Notes under the pieces: model-generated
Databases searched by the model: none
What the model was told of the DNA's origin: nothing
Seen by the model: the letters and a program-made list of their open reading frames with translations, nothing else
In this document: in pieces, positions 12,201 through 21,428 of the stretch
Position numbering within the stretch: position 1 is the first letter of the stretch
Layout of the letters: the number at the start of each line of letters is the position of its first letter
NCBI RefSeq assembly: GCF_040581485.1
Contig: NC_090132.1
Location: 6,521,001-6,585,000 of the forward strand
DNA: 64,000 nt
Origin: Linepithema humile
Taxonomy: Eukaryota; Arthropoda; Insecta; Hymenoptera; Formicidae
Direction: 5' to 3'
Translations under genes and position numbers: made by a program

Positions 12201-15200
12201 GCATTAAACTAATAAATATGTATTTAGGGAAAAATTTTATAAAATACATAGAAACAGATTATCTATGAAATATATTTCTAAATTTTTTATTTTAAATACT
12301 GATATTAAATCAATTTTGGATATATACATGAATTATCGCGAACACAATTTATCTTACCAAAGTGGCAATTTTGTCCCATATATCCCGTGTCTGCGCAATC
12401 GCACGTGATTCTGTCTTCTTTCACCGAGCATTTACCACCGTGTTCGCAGGTGTTCGGCCTCTTGCATGGATCCACAAATTGACAATTGTCTAAAGCGACT
12501 TCTCCGATTACTCTCTCGGTGTTAATCACATATCTAGGTTCGATTCTTTGATTGTTCACTTGTATCTCACGCATACATCCTACTAAACCTAAATTATCAA
12601 GATCAGAATCTTCGTATTAGATTCATTTGAATTTATAATAATTATTCAGACTTAACATCAAACGTTTAACTTACCTGCGTTGCTTTTACCACTTCCTATA
12701 ATGACTTTATCACCCAGCTCGAACGTCATAGTGCCGAAGTGCTTGCTCTGCTTATTTTTATAGTCGAGCACGAGGTTGAGCTCGTCCTTTGTATAATTAA
12801 GCTCGATTGCGTGCCAGGAGGTATTGTAAGGTGGAAATTTTACGGAAGCTGACACCGTAATGTTTTCCGTTACGACTGGTATCAATTGGAAACGAATTTC
12901 ATCATTGACTTGACGTAGCTACAAGAATACGGAAAAAATACAAATTATTAATAGATCGAGTAAGCGCAAGAGCATGTGAAAAAGAAGTAATAAAGGATAG
13001 AGCAGTAAAATACCTCCCAGTAGCCAATACCACGATTGCTCTTCACGTTTCCCGAAGCGACTACTGCAATCGGCTTTGAACTCTTGAAATCGAATTTTAA
13101 ATTCAGCGAATCGGTGCGCTCGATGGGCCACCAGATGTGACTTCCTGCGAAGGGATAAGTGATCGGAATGACTTCGACGTCGGCTTCGTAGTATTCGGGC
13201 TCCAGCACGCCAATATAGTGCACCATGGGATTGGAGCGTTTTAGTTCGTATATAATTGACTTGTCGTTAAAGAATACATATTTTAAGGAACCTGAAAAAA
13301 GAAAAAGAAAATTGAGCGACGAAATTTAGAGATTAATAATTGGTGCCAGGTGTTTTCGATAATTTCGTCAAACCTGCAAAATTATTGTGCGAGAGAAGGC
13401 CCTTTTTCTTTTGGAGCTCTGGGCCACCGCCGATGTATATCTCCGGATCGATAATCATATTGTAATTTTCTCCAGGTATTTCTAGCACCTTCACATCATC
13501 GTCTAAACTGACGAAGACTAGGGATCCGTTGTGAAATATAGTCAAGTTATTCCAATGATCAGACGTGACGTAATCGCCCAGCATAGTAGAGATCTTTGAA
13601 TTATGCCCAAAATCGAGCTCAACGTAAACCGATCCGTTTATAATGCAAGCTGCGACGTAATGTGGTGTCCCGTCAATTTCGCCGGAAGCATAAAACAGGA
13701 CGGAATCATCCCATTTTGTCTGAAAAAATTTGTCGCTCGATAATTCAATTGTGTAGACACAATAACTTGCTGTGACATAATTCGAAAAGTGAACCCAATA
13801 TTCTTTTAAAGAATATTTACAATGAATTTTTCATAGAAATTGGTTAGCAGGTAAAAATAATTGTTTATAAAAGTATCAAGCGTGTTCTTTATGATTTTGT
13901 CGAAAAGATACGCCTAGCTATAACGAATCAATGAATCTGCGACGGGAAAGAGAGACGCGACTTGCTACAATAAAGCATCTGTAGTTAAATACCTTGAAAG
14001 CAAGACTGATCCTGTTGACAGATGAGTGAACACGATCCTTCCAATCATACACGCGAAAGGACACGTATGAGGAACCTCTCAGCGTTAGTATCGTCGCGGC
14101 TGAAAAATAATGTTACATTTTGAACTCCATTATTTTTATATTGGAATATCCGTAGATGCACGAAAAAATTTTATTTCTTCTTCGGTTGTTTAATGCAGTT
14201 TATCGTTGTTATATATAATTAAATTTTTGTGATAGCTACTTATCGTATAATTCGAATTTTTCAGAAACAAAATTTTTTCCTCCTTTTATTGCTTTAACAT
14301 TAATTGTAAAAAATATTTATTTAATATTTATCACGAATTAAATTTTAGAAAGATAGATAATTATTTAAAGTATAAAAAAAATGAGTGAAATATATCTTTT
14401 AGCAAAAAATAAATCCAATTATTTTACGTACTGTACACGTCGCAACGTTCACCCTCGTACTTCGTTCCGAAGCAGTCACACGTCAGACTATTATAGTGAT
14501 TCACACATTGATTAGGGACGAAGCACAAATTTTCTCGTGTTCTGCATCTAAATAACAAAATAAGAAAAAGTTAAGTATTTGCATTATCGATTACTTCGCA
14601 GACTTTGTCTGCGAAATAAACAAACGTACTTATCGATACAGCCTTCCTTAACATTCTCGTGTTTGGTCGCGATTAGCGGTCGAATAGGTAGCAAATCGCT
14701 GGCAGATTTTCCGGAACTCAGAACCATATCTCTGATGCAACCGACGAAGGACTCGATTATATATTTCACGCCGTGCAATCGTTCTTCGGAACTCAATCCT
14801 GACAAAACAGAGATAAGATGATGAAGATGCGCAGAAATTGTTTATTGGTTTCGCAAATACTTTTCTCACCTCCGATAAGAACGACTGAGGCTAATTCCTC
14901 GGATACTCCATAATTTATGACGCGTTCCAGGACTTTTAGAGTGGTCTCACCCTGTTTATCGTCGACTCTAGCAATCAATTTTGCTCCATGCACATCGATC
15001 CTCACGAGAACGCTATGCCATTCGTCCCTGTTAAGCCCTTCGCCGACTGTCAAACTAGTTGATTGCTTGCCAAATACATGAACTACCTTTAGCTGACCCT
15101 TTTCCACTATCACGTAAAGAGCGTAAGGATCGAGGCTTTCCGGACGATCTTTCACGCTGTGATAAACTAGCAAGCCGTGTGGGAGTTTTGTGCGAAATTT

Positions 15201-16412
15201 GAAAGATATCTCGCGGCATAATCTGTCAGAAAATATTAAAAAGAATATACGTATTATAATATGCAAAATGTCTCAAAACTTGCAGATGTCTTTTAATGAC
15301 AAATTTTCAAGATCATGTCGTTATTTGTGACTTGAAAAATCATTATTTATCTTTATAATTTTCAATATTACATATGTTTTTAAGATTAATTTTTATTTAT
15401 TTATAAAGAGTAAAAAGATATCGGCCGCGGTTTTAAGATGCCGCGTATTTTGTTTTATGAATTAAAAGTTAACATTAAAAGTTAACAAATAATTAAATTA
15501 TTATCTTTACACCTCAGCTGAAAGGTTTTGATGCCAGGGCCATCGAGCTGGATGAAAGTATTGCTTTGTGCGAACATAAACGTCTTCTCGTAGCCAGTTT
15601 CCATGAAAGTTAATTCCTACGGTAAAATGATATGATAAGAATAATTTTATTGGTTTGCACAAAACGCGTGAGCTGACATTGATAGCTTTACTTTTCCTCG
15701 TTGATGCTTCGGTACCGGCGGCTTTGTCGGTTCCGGTGGTTTGAAGGTCGGTCGTGAAGTGCTGGAAGTCGTGGGAGGTGGAGTGCTGGTTGTCGTGGTG
15801 CTCGATGTGACAAATACGCTGCCTTTCGTCACAAGATAAGGCGGTAGCGTATCTAAAAATAATTAATAGAAAATTATTTTATAATTATTTTTAATTTCCG
15901 TTGATTTTTATTTGCAGTTAAGTAAAATTTTAATTGGCAGATATTTTAATTTTTAGTTTCCAGACATTTATCAGCTTGTTTTTAATTTCAAATTTCTTAA
16001 ATTTGTTAGATTTTTTTCTATATTTTTATTATTAACAATAGAAAATGATTTCTCACAATTGTTAATTTATAACAAATTTTTGGAACATCTTACGATCAGC
16101 ACCGCCGATACAGTAATGAAGGCATTCGGCTTCTGAGTTAAATCGATTTTCATTTCCTGCACAACCGCCGTACGGAAAGGTTCGACATTTTCCTTCCGCT
16201 TTGTTGAAGGTCCACTTGTGTACGAACTGCTTGCAGGGTCCCGGTTCCGTTTTGACAAGACACCTGTCCGGTAGAATCCTTTTCGTCGTAGTAAAAACTT
16301 CCGTTTCTTCAATCATGTCTGTTTTTGGCGAATCCGTGCGATTCGCTGGAATTTTTGCGATTACATTGAGCAAGACAAAGATCCCAAGGATCCTCTTGTC
16401 GCGATGGATCAT
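5724..16412 (-). CDS. axo: Axotactin-like neurexin-superfamily membrane protein (25 coding exons)
   Basis: Seen: joining 16412-16094, 15852-15692, 15616-15513, 15222-14870, 14798-14630, 14547-14432, 14099-13993, 13719-13374, 13291-13014, 12918-12675, 12588-12358, 11969-11562, 11443-11240, 11003-10604, 10493-10246, 10038-9763, 9683-9484, 9295-8992, 8757-8607, 8515-8347, 8275-8116, 7970-7792, 7490-6962, 6784-6705 and 6248-5724 gives 6261 nt, 2086 residues, with matching phases and GT-AG borders throughout. Order: signal peptide (1-24), Kunitz (51-101), Pro/Thr/Ser linker, LamG1, EGF1 (366-404), LamG2, LamG3, EGF2 (768-807), fibrinogen-like segment (812-1012), LamG4, EGF3 (1189-1227), LamG5, EGF4 (1449-1487), LamG6, transmembrane helix (1771-1790), cytoplasmic tail. 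Known from memory: Drosophila axotactin is a glial neurexin-like protein that acts on axons and affects electrical excitability. Kunitz plus LamG/EGF with no discoidin domain separates it from neurexin-IV and Caspr. Inferred: an adhesion or signalling protein at glia-axon contacts. Symbol by family recognition, not by search. Confidence 0.9.
6705..6784 (-). CDS. axo: axo coding exon 24: cytoplasmic tail, NAGNAG acceptor
   Basis: Residues 1886-1912, ADEEPEKKELLGVNTGIVTK and seven more. The acceptor is TTGCAGCAG, a NAGNAG tandem site; use of the second AG would drop one residue while keeping the frame. Donor TTC|GTAAAG, phase 0. Confidence 0.82.
6962..7490 (-). CDS. axo: axo coding exon 23: stalk, transmembrane helix, basic juxtamembrane region
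   Basis: Residues 1710-1885. A stalk of about 60 residues leads to a hydrophobic helix, TYIFIALCCVFVAAVIGCIY (bases 7248-7307), then a strongly basic RSARKDRQRRR stop-transfer segment, so the C-terminus is cytoplasmic. The start is less certain than others: acceptor TTTTGAG lacks a strong pyrimidine tract, but it is the placement that joins exon 22 in phase 0. Donor AAAG|GTACTC. Confidence 0.86.
7792..7970 (-). CDS. axo: axo coding exon 22: LamG6 to membrane stalk
   Basis: Residues 1650-1709. VVISINEGAGMKPLEEYMLF, the last LamG strand and start of the stalk, with an AQCAVFHAQSGGPEPP region. Acceptor TTCTTGCAG, donor GCGTG|GTGAGA, phase 0. Confidence 0.88.
8116..8275 (-). CDS. axo: axo coding exon 21: end of LamG6
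   Basis: Residues 1597-1649. ATEIQLGGLNT and YKGYTGCLSN close LamG6; an acidic ADEDESLG loop lies between. Acceptor AATTTTAG, donor AGCA|GTAAGT, phase 1. Confidence 0.89.
8347..8515 (-). CDS. axo: axo coding exon 20: LamG6
   Basis: Residues 1540-1596. RSYYLLVALTSEGHLIFEED, then LNGARHSVYYVRDNNTATLL at the usual position of the LamG H(S/T)V strand. Acceptor TTTTTCCAG, donor TTTTG|GTCAGT, phase 0. Confidence 0.9.
8607..8757 (-). CDS. axo: axo coding exon 19: start of LamG6
   Basis: Residues 1490-1539. EVNQVKVQLAFSANELRQRT and ALLLIQTDN form the first strands of LamG6. Acceptor TTCGCGCAG, donor ACAA|GTAAAG, phase 2. Confidence 0.88.
8992..9295 (-). CDS. axo: axo coding exon 18: end of LamG5 and EGF4
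   Basis: Residues 1389-1489. VNLGGF begins directly at acceptor TAATTTAG, GYVGCLRGLMIG closes LamG5, and EGF4 (1449-1487) has CDAMPCKNLGIC and CNCELTSYFGEHC. A second AG seven bases into the exon would break phase. Donor GACG|GTGAGC. Confidence 0.91.
9484..9683 (-). CDS. axo: axo coding exon 17: middle of LamG5, weak donor
   Basis: Residues 1322-1388. Contains IIRGENWTTLHVNEYNVTL and a Pro-rich loop ending PPAPPTDYFQ. The donor is CAA|GTTCGT, with T instead of A/G at +3, the weakest in the gene. It is supported by phase and by the clean join DYFQ|VNLGGF at a standard LamG strand. Confidence 0.83.
9763..10038 (-). CDS. axo: axo coding exon 16: first part of LamG5
   Basis: Residues 1230-1321. 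ALTFTSPEAFLKK then ILINLRTYDTHSLILYANDHLNNFVHLY, standard LamG opening strands. Acceptor CAATGCAG, donor CCAA|GTACGT, phase 1; the GT four bases further on would break the frame. Confidence 0.89.
10246..10493 (-). CDS. axo: axo coding exon 15: end of LamG4 and EGF3
   Basis: Residues 1147-1229. GLIGCFRGLVVNG closes LamG4; EGF3 (1189-1227) reads CKPSCQPNKCENGARC then CVCENKWAHLGTYC. The start is set by acceptor CTTTTAG with AGAG following, which keeps phase. Donor ACAA|GTAAAC. Confidence 0.91.
10604..11003 (-). CDS. axo: axo coding exon 14: LamG4
   Basis: Residues 1014-1146. Almost a full LamG domain: YVVTFTTSQSYIEVPGW, IAFSFRTTGEKAILLYQ, EWQKIWIDYNDYHV and MFIGGATA. Acceptor GCTTTCTAG, donor ACCGC|GTGAGT, phase 2. 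Confidence 0.92.
11240..11443 (-). CDS. axo: axo coding exon 13: end of fibrinogen-like segment
   Basis: Residues 946-1013. Cysteine-rich CNCD, then WLSDEGYYETPDSLG and TLGPLECVET, the usual neurexin-IV lead-in to the next LamG domain. The frame stays open past the donor ACAA|GTACGA down to a stop at 11130; continuity with exon 14 (CVETN|TQKYVVTF) decides the splice. Confidence 0.89.
11562..11969 (-). CDS. axo: axo coding exon 12: fibrinogen-like segment
   Basis: Residues 810-945. Starts TCEELALLGY and has YKIDIDGNGRFPPALVKCEF, the pattern of the truncated fibrinogen-like region in Caspr/neurexin-IV proteins (DPDG...PF.V.C). Acceptor ACATTTAG, donor GGAA|GTAAGT, phase 1. Confidence 0.9.
12358..12588 (-). 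CDS. axo: axo coding exon 11: end of LamG3 and EGF2
   Basis: Residues 733-809. GLVGCMREIQ closes LamG3; EGF2 follows (768-807) with CEHGGKC and TCDCADTGYMGQNC. Acceptor TAATTTAG, donor TTTG|GTAAGA, phase 1. The intron that follows (11970-12357) is the longest inside the coding region, very AT-rich and without features. Confidence 0.91.
12675..12918 (-). CDS. axo: axo coding exon 10: LamG3
   Basis: Residues 652-732. Contains the SWHAIELNYTKDELNLVLDY strand pair and DKVIIGSG, with NIT, NTS and NYT glycosylation sequons. Acceptor TTCTTGTAG, consensus donor GCAG|GTAAGT, phase 1. Confidence 0.9.
13014..13291 (-). CDS. axo: axo coding exon 9: LamG2/LamG3 junction
   Basis: Residues 559-651. Ends LamG2 (SLKYVFFNDK) and begins LamG3 (FAGSHIWWPIERTDSLNLKF ... 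YWE). This LamG-LamG pair directly before an EGF and a fibrinogen-like segment matches the Caspr/neurexin-IV order. Acceptor CTTTTTTCAG, donor GGGAG|GTATTT, phase 0. Confidence 0.9.
13374..13719 (-). CDS. axo: axo coding exon 8: LamG2
   Basis: Residues 444-558. Carries SVLFYASG, the DHWNNLTIFHNG strand and DPEIYIGGGPE, all standard LamG positions, with probable N-glycosylation sites (NGS, NLT). Acceptor TTTTTTCAG, donor GCAG|GTTTGA, phase 1. Confidence 0.9.
13993..14099 (-). CDS. axo: axo coding exon 7: start of LamG2
   Basis: Residues 408-443. Opens LamG2 (TLRGSSYVSFRVYDW ... ISLAFK). Acceptor TTTTTCAG, donor TTCAAG|GTATTT, phase 0. A short exon below most ORF-length cut-offs, placed from phase and domain continuity. 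Confidence 0.87.
14432..14547 (-). CDS. axo: axo coding exon 6: EGF1
   Basis: Residues 369-407. An EGF domain with cysteines at about 370, 377, 383, 392, 394 and 404 (the CDC core and a final GERC). A competing GT five bases further on was rejected because only TACA|GTACGT gives phase 1, which the next exon needs. Confidence 0.88.
14630..14798 (-). CDS. axo: axo coding exon 5: end of LamG1
   Basis: Residues 313-368. Contains FVGCIRDMV, the conserved C-terminal GC(I/L)R(D/G) motif of LamG domains, and the cysteine leading into EGF1. Acceptor TTTTGTCAG, donor GATAA|GTACGT, phase 2. Confidence 0.9.
14870..15222 (-). CDS. axo: axo coding exon 4: core of LamG1
   Basis: Residues 195-312. Contains the LamG signature ISFKFRTKLPHGLLVYHS and a DEWHSVLVRID segment, which is the usual position of the WH(S/T)V strand. 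Acceptor TCTGACAG, donor GGAG|GTGAGA, phase 1. Confidence 0.9.
15513..15616 (-). CDS. axo: axo coding exon 3: start of LamG1
   Basis: Residues 161-194. Encodes the opening strands of the first laminin G domain (FMFAQSNTFIQLDGPG). Acceptor ACCGTAG, donor CTGAG|GTGTAA, phase 2. The phase match with the next exon makes the junction Arg (AG|A). Confidence 0.88.
15692..15852 (-). CDS. axo: axo coding exon 2: Pro/Thr/Ser linker
   Basis: Residues 107-160. Low-complexity stretch rich in Thr, Ser and Pro (runs of TTTT, PPPTT, PEPTKPPVP), probably an extended, O-glycosylated linker between the Kunitz domain and the first LamG domain. Acceptor TTTTTAG, donor AAA|GTAAAG, phase 0. Confidence 0.85.
16094..16412 (-). 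CDS. axo: axo coding exon 1: signal peptide and Kunitz domain
   Basis: Residues 1-106. The ATG at 16410-16412 (A at -3) opens a signal peptide with basic n-region MIHRDKR and hydrophobic core ILGIFVLLNVIA. A Kunitz domain follows (bases 16110-16262): cysteines 51, 60, 76, 84, 97 and 101 have the canonical 8-15-7-12-3 spacing, with the FPYGGC and GNENRF motifs. The residue after the second cysteine (P1) is Lys61, typical of trypsin-type inhibitors; inhibition itself is inferred. The exon ends GATC|GTAAGA, phase 1. Confidence 0.92.
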
Positions 16413-16425
16413 CGTTCTTCATTCG
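16413..16425 (-). promoter_or_regulatory. axo: axo 5' UTR stub and 3' splice site
   Basis: On the minus strand TTATTCTTTTAG ends at 16426 and is followed by CGAATGAAGAACG and the start codon. This is a good 3' splice site, so the leader continues in an upstream exon. An out-of-frame upstream ATG at 16420-16422 opens a 37-codon uORF that overlaps the start of the coding region and ends at 16309. Confidence 0.6.
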
Positions 16426-19399
16426 CTAAAAGAATAATTCAATTTTCTCGCTGTAAAGATTTTAATAACATTTTATTTAAGCTAGTTGCTTTATACAGGA
16501 ATGGGTATTAATTCTTATAATATCACTAAATAGTTAAATATATTTGTGTAATTATTAGCAACGCGTGTGCATTTATTAACAATTTTTTAATAATAATGTT
16601 AATAAATTACCACTTATCTTTAATTGTTATAACTTCATGAGCCATTTATAATTGAATTTGCAACGACATTTGAATTTAAAAACATATAAGTTGATCGTAT
16701 TTTTACGAATTTAAAATAATGCGATAGAAAAAAATATTCTATTTACGCGTAAAATTTGGAAAGTTAAAAAATAAATATAATTAGTTTTACATGCGAGTTT
16801 TAAATAATTTTAAAAATAAAAGTGCAGAATAGAGTTTTCCGCCTTCTTTACAATATTTTTTTTTTACTTTACAATGCAATCGATCAAATCGGAACCGGCA
16901 CGAGATTAAGATCAAGTGTGACGCATTTCATGCCTGAATATCACTCGAACTCGGTTCTCGTGCTCAAAAACTATTTAATAATGCGGACCACGTGGATGCC
17001 CACGCGCCTTTCCACAAAGGGCTTAATATCACTTGTCCTTCCGGTGCGACTCGATTAAGGCTACCTCCAATACAGACGCATCTTTGCGATAGCGGTTGCT
17101 ACTTTAGGATTTACGACTTCCCCTCGGCGACGTAGGTACTAGATCGATATGAATGATGCAACGAATTATGTATGCAGCATAACCGGTTAGTTACCGTTAT
17201 CATTTCTATATGATCTTTCACTTTTCTCCCTTTCAAAGGGATGTCTTCCGGTTACATTTAATTCAGAGGACAGACATATGCTATCGTGCTCCGAATGGAT
17301 TCTTTTTGTGTGTACACAGAGCGATATACCCGATAATACGCCTTTGATAATAAAGCGTCAACATACGCAAGACAAAATAACGTGTCGACTTACACGTACG
17401 ATGCCTAATCTAACCGTAAACGTTGTCGTTTCAAAAATCTTCGGAGTATCGTAAGCTTGTACCATTACAAAGAGATAAAAAGGAAGTAAAGGAATATTTT
17501 TAATTAATTTAGGAATTTAAAAAGTTCCTTTACTTTTTAGTTTTGCTAGTATTGCTTTTGCGGGGTCAGTTGGGTTTGATCTACGGAAAAAAGATGACCC
17601 ATGCGTTGCGCTTACCCGACATGAATAATGATCGACCGGTTCTTGCCACCCTGTTGAATATGTTGGTTCTAATGAAACTTTTTCTGCAACGCGCATACCT
17701 TGACAAACGCTCTTGGTTTACGATGCTTGCGAATCACACTTTGCATTTATTGCGAATTTTCTTCCCGTCATCGCGATTTATCAAGTCAATACGAAACGCA
17801 CTTTCAAGGTTGGAACTCTGACATCTAACGAAGCGAGACGCGTGCAACAACTTTGACGAATAAGAGGAAAAAGGAAAAGAGACAATTGACAAATATTGAT
17901 AATTGAGGAAAAGAATCAAATACAATTATATTGTACATAACGAATAACTGTACTTAAAAAATCCGGAAAAGTGATATTCGTTCTATATTTTCTGTATCTT
18001 TATCGCACTATCCTCGCGATGATTAATGTCGAGTTTGTTTCTTTCTCTTACGATGTCTGTTTGCGCTTCGCGGAATGCTTCAATTAAGAAAAAAGTCTAT
18101 CATACGTCATCTAAAAATTCGTCACAGCGAGGAATCTTGTGCTTATGATCACGAAGAAATTATTAGTTTGCAACAGTATTCAATGGCAAAAGCTTTTAAT
18201 CACGCGCGATGCTCACAATTTTCTTGTTAAACATAAAAGTGCTCAAAGATATCGAGTTCAATATTTTTTTGAACACAGAGTGTTTACTTTATTGCAATAT
18301 ATTTATCTGTTTAAACAGGCACGATATCCATGCGTGTATCTACATTACCTAAAAAATATATTCTTGCATATTTTTTGTAATTATTAATTACAAACATTAT
18401 AATTAGTGAAAGAATTTTTATGTTTAATATGATTTATTACAAACACATAAAACAAATAAGGATTTATCTTTCTGCTTATACAATTTGGAAAAATTGTCTC
18501 GATAAATATCATTTTAACTGGTTTCTAAATTTGTTGACGATAATATGGATAATGTTAATATACTTTTTTATAAATTAAATATATTCTTTAATATTGTACA
18601 AGAATGATGAGTAATTTTATGTTAGCAAGTATTTAGGAACATTCGATGTTTGTCAATTTAATTTCAATCCAATTTTCTGACCAATTTTTGGTTATTAAAT
18701 TTCGATTATACTTTTGTTCGATTCAATGCCATTATGACTATTTGTCTACTAATGTTGTGCTAGTATTATGTATATATATTGATAAGTGATATCTACATTT
18801 TTGATATGTGAATTCACATGTGTATGATATCAATTCGATATCGATCATTTCTGCTTCTTAACTTATTTATAACACTTAATCAACAGCTTTACTATAAATT
18901 TATTCGAAAGTAATACAATGATTATAAACGCGATTTCGATCGTGAGGCGATGAATTTATTATTTTGCAATAAATTCATTAATTTTTGAATAATGATTGAT
19001 GGAGGAAAAATATTGAGATTGCGGTCTATTGCGTTGAACTAGCATTAATCCTTGCCGAAATTTACTTATTTTTTTTATTTTATAGATTGCAGTTTAGAAA
19101 AGAAACCTTTAGAATCGAAACTTGAACAATAATACATACATTGTATTATATATTGTTTGGTGCTATGATAAAAATATTTGAAAATTTTTGAAACAAATTA
19201 CGCAACATATATTGAGTCGTTCGAAAAATTTTCTAGCTTTTTAATTTTATTTTTATTTAAAAAAAATAAAGAATTCTTCAAATATAATCCAATATATTTT
19301 AAAAACATATTCCAGTAAATGATTTTAAAAAGACCCCTTGGCCCTGCAAAGATCAGGGTTAATCAGGGTTAATATCAATTCAGTTCTATTTAGCGCAGT
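16426..19399. other. AT-rich stretch upstream of axo, probably 5' intron
   Basis: No coding exon recognised. Given the 3' splice site at 16426, this is likely at least part of a 5' UTR intron of axo. The open frame at 17543-17821 (plus) has no recognisable features. Confidence 0.45.
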
Positions 19400-19713
19400 G
19401 GATCCGAAATCTCGAATTTTTTGGTGGCTATGCAAGCTGAGGAAGGGATGACGGGAACAGCACATGCAAAACTGTCGGTCGACAACTCGGCCCTAGACCC
19501 TGATTTCTCACCGAGACAATCTCGAGGCATCATCGTCTCGCCTGTGATGCAAGAGCTCGCGACATTGGTCGAGGGGACAGGGGGCATCCGCTTTATCCGA
19601 GCTTTTTAAACTCTTAGGCGGGCCACACGCAGTACGAGTGCACGAATCTGCGTACCTTTCGTGCGCCGTGGTCCAGATGAGATCGCGGCTCGTACAGGCC
19701 GCGGGGCAGGATG

Positions 19714-19721
19714 TGACGTCA
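19714..19721. promoter_or_regulatory. Full palindromic CRE, TGACGTCA
   Basis: Exact 8-bp match to the cAMP response element inside the 19.7-kb CpG-rich islet. The second exact match found is at 40190-40197, also in a CpG-rich islet. Confidence 0.5.
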
Positions 19722-19879
19722 GAAGGCCCCCGCCGTGCCGAGCACCGTCCGACGGACTGCGGCTACGAGTCAATTGTCTTCTTTCACACTGACACACTGG
19801 CCAAATCCCCGCATCGACACGGCCAGTCACACGTATTCGCACGCATGCATACACGTGGTACACACCGCGCACGCACCGA

Positions 19880-19995
19880 GGTCTTCCTTCTCCACCACCT
19901 CCGCCTCCTTCTCCTCCACCTCCTCCTCCTCTTCGTCCTCTTCCTCCTCCGGACTTTTGCTACTATTGCTGCTGCCGCTGCTGTTGCTTGCAGCA
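19880..19995. repeat. Trinucleotide low-complexity tract (CTC/CTT then CTG/CAG)
   Basis: Plus-strand CCTCCTCCTC-type triplets run into GCTGCTGCCGCTGCTG and GCAGCAGCAAG. The tract produces long open frames on both strands (Ser-rich one way, Arg-rich the other), which I do not take as genes. Confidence 0.7.
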
Positions 19996-21402
19996 GCAAG
20001 TAGACACTAATTTATTAATGCCACTCCGACCACTATACTCTCTGTTACTCATCACGGTTTATTGACTTTCATTGCGATCTCGTCTCGCGCGCCACACTCT
20101 AACGTTTCTTCACTCTTTTCCTCCCTATACGACGACAAACCGTCCGCTGCAATCAAGCGTTTTCTCTTCTTTTCCCGCACTTGCAAATGCCGCAGTTGCG
20201 TAAGCGCCCGTTCGACCATCAATCATCCCTTGATCGATGTCGATTATCTTCCTTCGCAAAATCTTATTTTTTTAGACGCTCCTTGAACTTCTCCTATAGG
20301 GGACGTTTTTATAGCAATCTCGTCTAAGAGCAAGTGCAGTCTTCTGAATGAATATTCGACACCCTGAAACGGAATCAATATTAGCAAATTAGAACGACTG
20401 TTATCATTTTTCAACAGAGATAGAAAATGAACTTTAGGACGATCGTAGTATTGAACATGTTGTCTGACGTGATACACTTAAGATATGATCTTCCTCACGC
20501 CAAAAGTCTTCTATCTTATGATACGTTATCAAATACTAAAATAGCAATAATTTTTTGTCCCATCAAAGTTTCATAAAAATAACGAAATGCATAGATTACT
20601 TCCAATTTTTCTGATAACGAAAGATAGAAATTAATTTATTTTTTAAAGCTGGTTATTACACGAAGCTTTTGGCGATTAATATCGCGAATGTTTTTACAGT
20701 GTTTTTACAAGAGTATTGATTCTACTAATAACGATACATAGAATGTTTTGCAAGCAGTTTTTACGCAAGCCATCGGGCAACTGGTATTACGGAAGCTTTT
20801 ACAGGGTGTTCTCGGGGCAACGCGTGCTTTCCGACGTGAAAAAGAGGTTGAGTTGAATCGATAGGGTGTGTGTTGTAGCAAATAATAGAACACGAGTGTT
20901 CGTTTATGAACAACGTGTAACGGGACGTAAATGATAGACAACCGATTATTATTCGAGAGCGTTTTCATCGGCATTGTATTTTGAAAATTGGGCGACTTTT
21001 ATTTTTTCGTTCAGATGTGTATAGTTTCGGAAGTTTCAATACTCGTTCATTTTGTTTCAACGTTTTTGTCTCTCACAAAGACTCGACGGAAGTCCGTTTG
21101 GAGATGTAGAATTGTTCTCATTAAAGACCTCGTATTCTCTGTTTCGCGACTCTTGACATTCGCGGCCTAGCGTGCTCGCCGGAATCGCTCCTCTCGCTCC
21201 CTCTCTTATTCTCTCTCTCGCTCTTGTCGTCGGAAGATCGATATATCGAGCAAAACCGACGACTGGGTCATCACAAAATGTTCGCACTTTTGGTTCAGAA
21301 CAATGGCTTGCAAAAAAGTGCATGCTTTGAGCATGTTAAAAATTTGCCCCAGGCTTTCATTGTTTTATGATAAAAACCTTTTGTGATAAAAAATCAGCGA
21401 GA

Positions 21403-21428
21403 CCGTATGAGTGCCCCGTATGAGTGCC
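21403..21428 (+). repeat. Two tandem copies of a 13-bp unit CCGTATGAGTGCC
   Basis: Two perfect copies followed by a partial third (CCGT). A minisatellite-like short duplication with no associated feature. Confidence 0.8.

Larger units (their letters stand above)
19400..20300. promoter_or_regulatory. CpG-rich islet; candidate axo promoter and 5' UTR exon
   Basis: GC-rich, CpG-rich block in AT-rich surroundings. It contains a full palindromic CRE TGACGTCA (19714-19721), a CACGTG E-box near 19853, and on the minus strand an arthropod initiator-like TCAGTGT (about 19786-19792) followed by a splice donor CGAAAG|GTACGC at 19656/19655. An exon of about 135 nt would result, facing axo. No transcript evidence, so this is inference. 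Confidence 0.4.

Noticed and set aside
19606..20010. Ser-rich and Arg-rich open frames on both strands
   Set aside because: Produced by the CTC/CTT and CTG triplet tract; no domain, and both strands are open at once.
20797..20815. ACAGGGTGTTCTCGGGG as a transposon end
   Set aside because: Resembles the CAGGGTG terminus at 41970 but no matching inverted end was found nearby.
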